From: an uncultured Bacteroidales bacterium
GTDB taxonomy: Bacteria; Bacteroidota; Bacteroidia; Bacteroidales; ML635J-15
DNA length: 35,678 nucleotides
Assembly (NCBI GenBank): GCA_937982115.1
Contig: CALJNE010000059.1
Span: 1-35,678, forward strand
Reading direction: 5' to 3'
Positions 34,560-35,678 of this stretch are shown here, piece after piece. Position 1 is the first letter of the stretch; the number at the start of each line of letters is the position of its first letter. The notes under the pieces were generated by a model that saw only the letters and a program-made list of their open reading frames with translations, was not told the DNA's origin and searched no databases. Made by a program: the position numbers and the translations under genes.

Positions 34560-35678
34560 TTATCCTGAATGGAAATTAAATTTCAATTGAAGCGACTCTT
34601 CCTTTAACCAATCTTTTTCCGGATTTTCAAGAAATCTCATCAAATGAATGTAATTAAACAGGTGTAATCTGCAAAAACTAACAAGATTGGAGAATGCCCA
34701 TTTTCTTTTTAGCCGCTTTTTTATCACCGTTAGCAGCAGGTTTACAATCAACGTACACCATATCTGTATTTTAATGGCATTCTCATTATCGCCTAAAAAA
34801 TACTTTAACGGAAAGTTCTGTTTGAGTTGTTTAAATAACAGTTCTATCTGCCAACGTTTTTTGTAGATGAGGGCAATATGACCGGCATTTATTTCTTTAA
34901 GGTTGGTAATAAATTCAAAGCAGCGTTTGTTTTCATCATCCCAATAAGCGATTCTTCGCAGTTGAAGGGTTTTAATAAGCTTTCCTTCTTGCTTAATTTC
35001 TACTGCTATCCATTCGTCCTTGAGAACTCCTGCATCCGTATTATCTGCAATATCGTTTTCTTCTATCTCCACATAAGAGGCATTGGATTTTAGCCGTGTA
35101 ACAAAGAAAATTCCATTGGCTGTAAAATGATCGAAGGTATTGTAATCATTGTATCCTTTGTCAAAGACAACTATTTTTCCTTTGGCAAGATTTAAATGGT
35201 TCAGAAAGTTTTTATCATGAGTTGTTGCGGCAGAAAACCAAATAAGTTTTGGCACCTGTTCCTGTAGGTTAATTTGTGTGTGAACTTTTATTCCTCCCTT
35301 TCTTTTTCCGTTGGCTGGTTCCCGACCTACACATCGCAAAATGTCTTTAAACAAACCAATCGTGGTGGAATCAACAATCTCTACGCTATTCTCCCAATCG
35401 TATTGTTTTCGGCTGTCCGAGATAATATGCTTATAATGTTTATAAAGATGGTAGTAGATTTTTTCAAAGACCTGATGCGTTCTTCGCTTATTAGCATCGC
35501 TCAGCGTGCTCCTGAAGGGAATATGTTTTAGATAAAAATGCTTTGTCTTTCCTTTCAATCCAAGCATTGCTCCAGAAACCTCTCTTAATGAAGTGCATTG
35601 AGCAAAGGTACAAAAGAGCATAGAAATCAAGTGATCGTGGGTGTCGAACTTTTTTATCCTGTAATCAGAGCGGAATTC
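34560..35678 (-). CDS. IS4-family transposase (5' end beyond the window)
   Basis: The frame is open from the window end, so the visible protein has 372 residues; the TTG at 35630 sometimes taken as the start is internal, because 16 further in-frame residues (EFRSDYRIKKFDTHDH) precede it without a stop. Catalytic parts in visible numbering: D103 in EIVDSTT, D173 in VVFDKGYND, and E279 inside the Y-x2-R-x3-E-x6-K motif (YKKRWQIELLFKQLK), the signature of IS4 transposases. No frameshift or stop breaks it, so it may be active. It is a DDE enzyme that moves the element by cut-and-paste. The window ends inside it. Confidence 0.9.
   Translation of the reverse strand, partial: EFRSDYRIKKFDTHDHLISMLFCTFAQCTSLREVSGAMLGLKGKTKHFYLKHIPFRSTLSDANKRRTHQVFEKIYYHLYKHYKHIISDSRKQYDWENSVEIVDSTTIGLFKDILRCVGREPANGKRKGGIKVHTQINLQEQVPKLIWFSAATTHDKNFLNHLNLAKGKIVVFDKGYNDYNTFDHFTANGIFFVTRLKSNASYVEIEENDIADNTDAGVLKDEWIAVEIKQEGKLIKTLQLRRIAYWDDENKRCFEFITNLKEINAGHIALIYKKRWQIELLFKQLKQNFPLKYFLGDNENAIKIQIWCTLIVNLLLTVIKKRLKRKWAFSNLVSFCRLHLFNYIHLMRFLENPEKDWLKEESLQLKFNFHSG

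Noticed and set aside
35274..35531. Plus-strand frame within the IS4 transposase
   Set aside because: Antisense to a well-supported transposase reading frame; no start context or domain.
35673..35678. GAATTC at the very end of the window considered as a cloning junction
   Set aside because: The transposase frame runs smoothly through it, and a 6-base match alone is not evidence of an artefact.

Overview
The window looks like a chromosome fragment from an anaerobic or facultative member of the Bacteroidota, most likely Bacteroidia and probably uncultured. It is AT-rich. Several genes carry the phylum's own promoter element (TAnnTTTG, sometimes with an upstream TTTG), and there are T9SS type A and type B C-terminal sorting domains. 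It also holds a PorP/SprF protein beside a giant adhesin, a Bacteroidota-style GH57/GT4/debranching-enzyme glycogen cluster, and an [FeFe]-hydrogenase maturase (HydE). Almost all genes are ordinary chromosomal ones. The exceptions are two transposase genes cut by the two window ends, which suggests the contig stops where multi-copy insertion sequences begin.

Layout, left to right. 1-345: start of an IS1595-like transposase. 678-5131: glycogen debranching enzyme, GT4 glycogen-synthase-like enzyme and GH57 amylase, an alpha-glucan storage operon. 5124-6215 (minus): hydE. 6255-7715: metK with its own promoter, a strong SAM-II (SAM-alpha) riboswitch candidate starting almost at the expected transcription start, and a terminator. 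7736-10115: AI-2E family membrane protein and aspartate kinase. 10112-10771 (minus): uracil phosphoribosyltransferase. 10861-12450: secreted subtilisin-like protease with a T9SS type A sorting domain. 12503-13744: two divergent genes (small secreted protein; PAP2 phosphatase) separated by three helically phased direct repeats. 13942-16980 (minus): an envelope operon (SIMPL-like secreted protein, heptose-7-phosphate kinase, acyltransferase-3). 17106-17471: a tiny protein that is little more than a signal peptide plus a T9SS sorting domain. 17561-21642: dapD, a GT4 glycosyltransferase, tsaC, prmC and a lipoprotein, closely packed. 21965-34037: small secreted protein, 2811-residue multidomain adhesin with a type B sorting domain, PorP/SprF protein and OmpA/PD40 protein, the classic set for T9SS-dependent surface display. 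34146-34460: small lipoprotein. 34560-35678 (minus): IS4-family transposase, cut by the window end.

How the parts fit: the left third is storage-carbohydrate and amino-acid/cofactor metabolism. metK would sense its own product through the riboswitch, and lysC and dapD serve the aspartate/lysine-diaminopimelate branch. The right half is about the cell surface: T9SS cargo, an LPS-type heptose kinase and acyltransferase, and a giant adhesin with its outer-membrane partner. No CRISPR array, tRNA, rRNA, phage module or toxin/antitoxin pair was seen. The least expected items are the metK leader, with a predicted competing helix downstream of the SAM-II fold, and the free-standing T9SS sorting-domain protein. 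I found no clear evidence of a wholly new multi-gene system.
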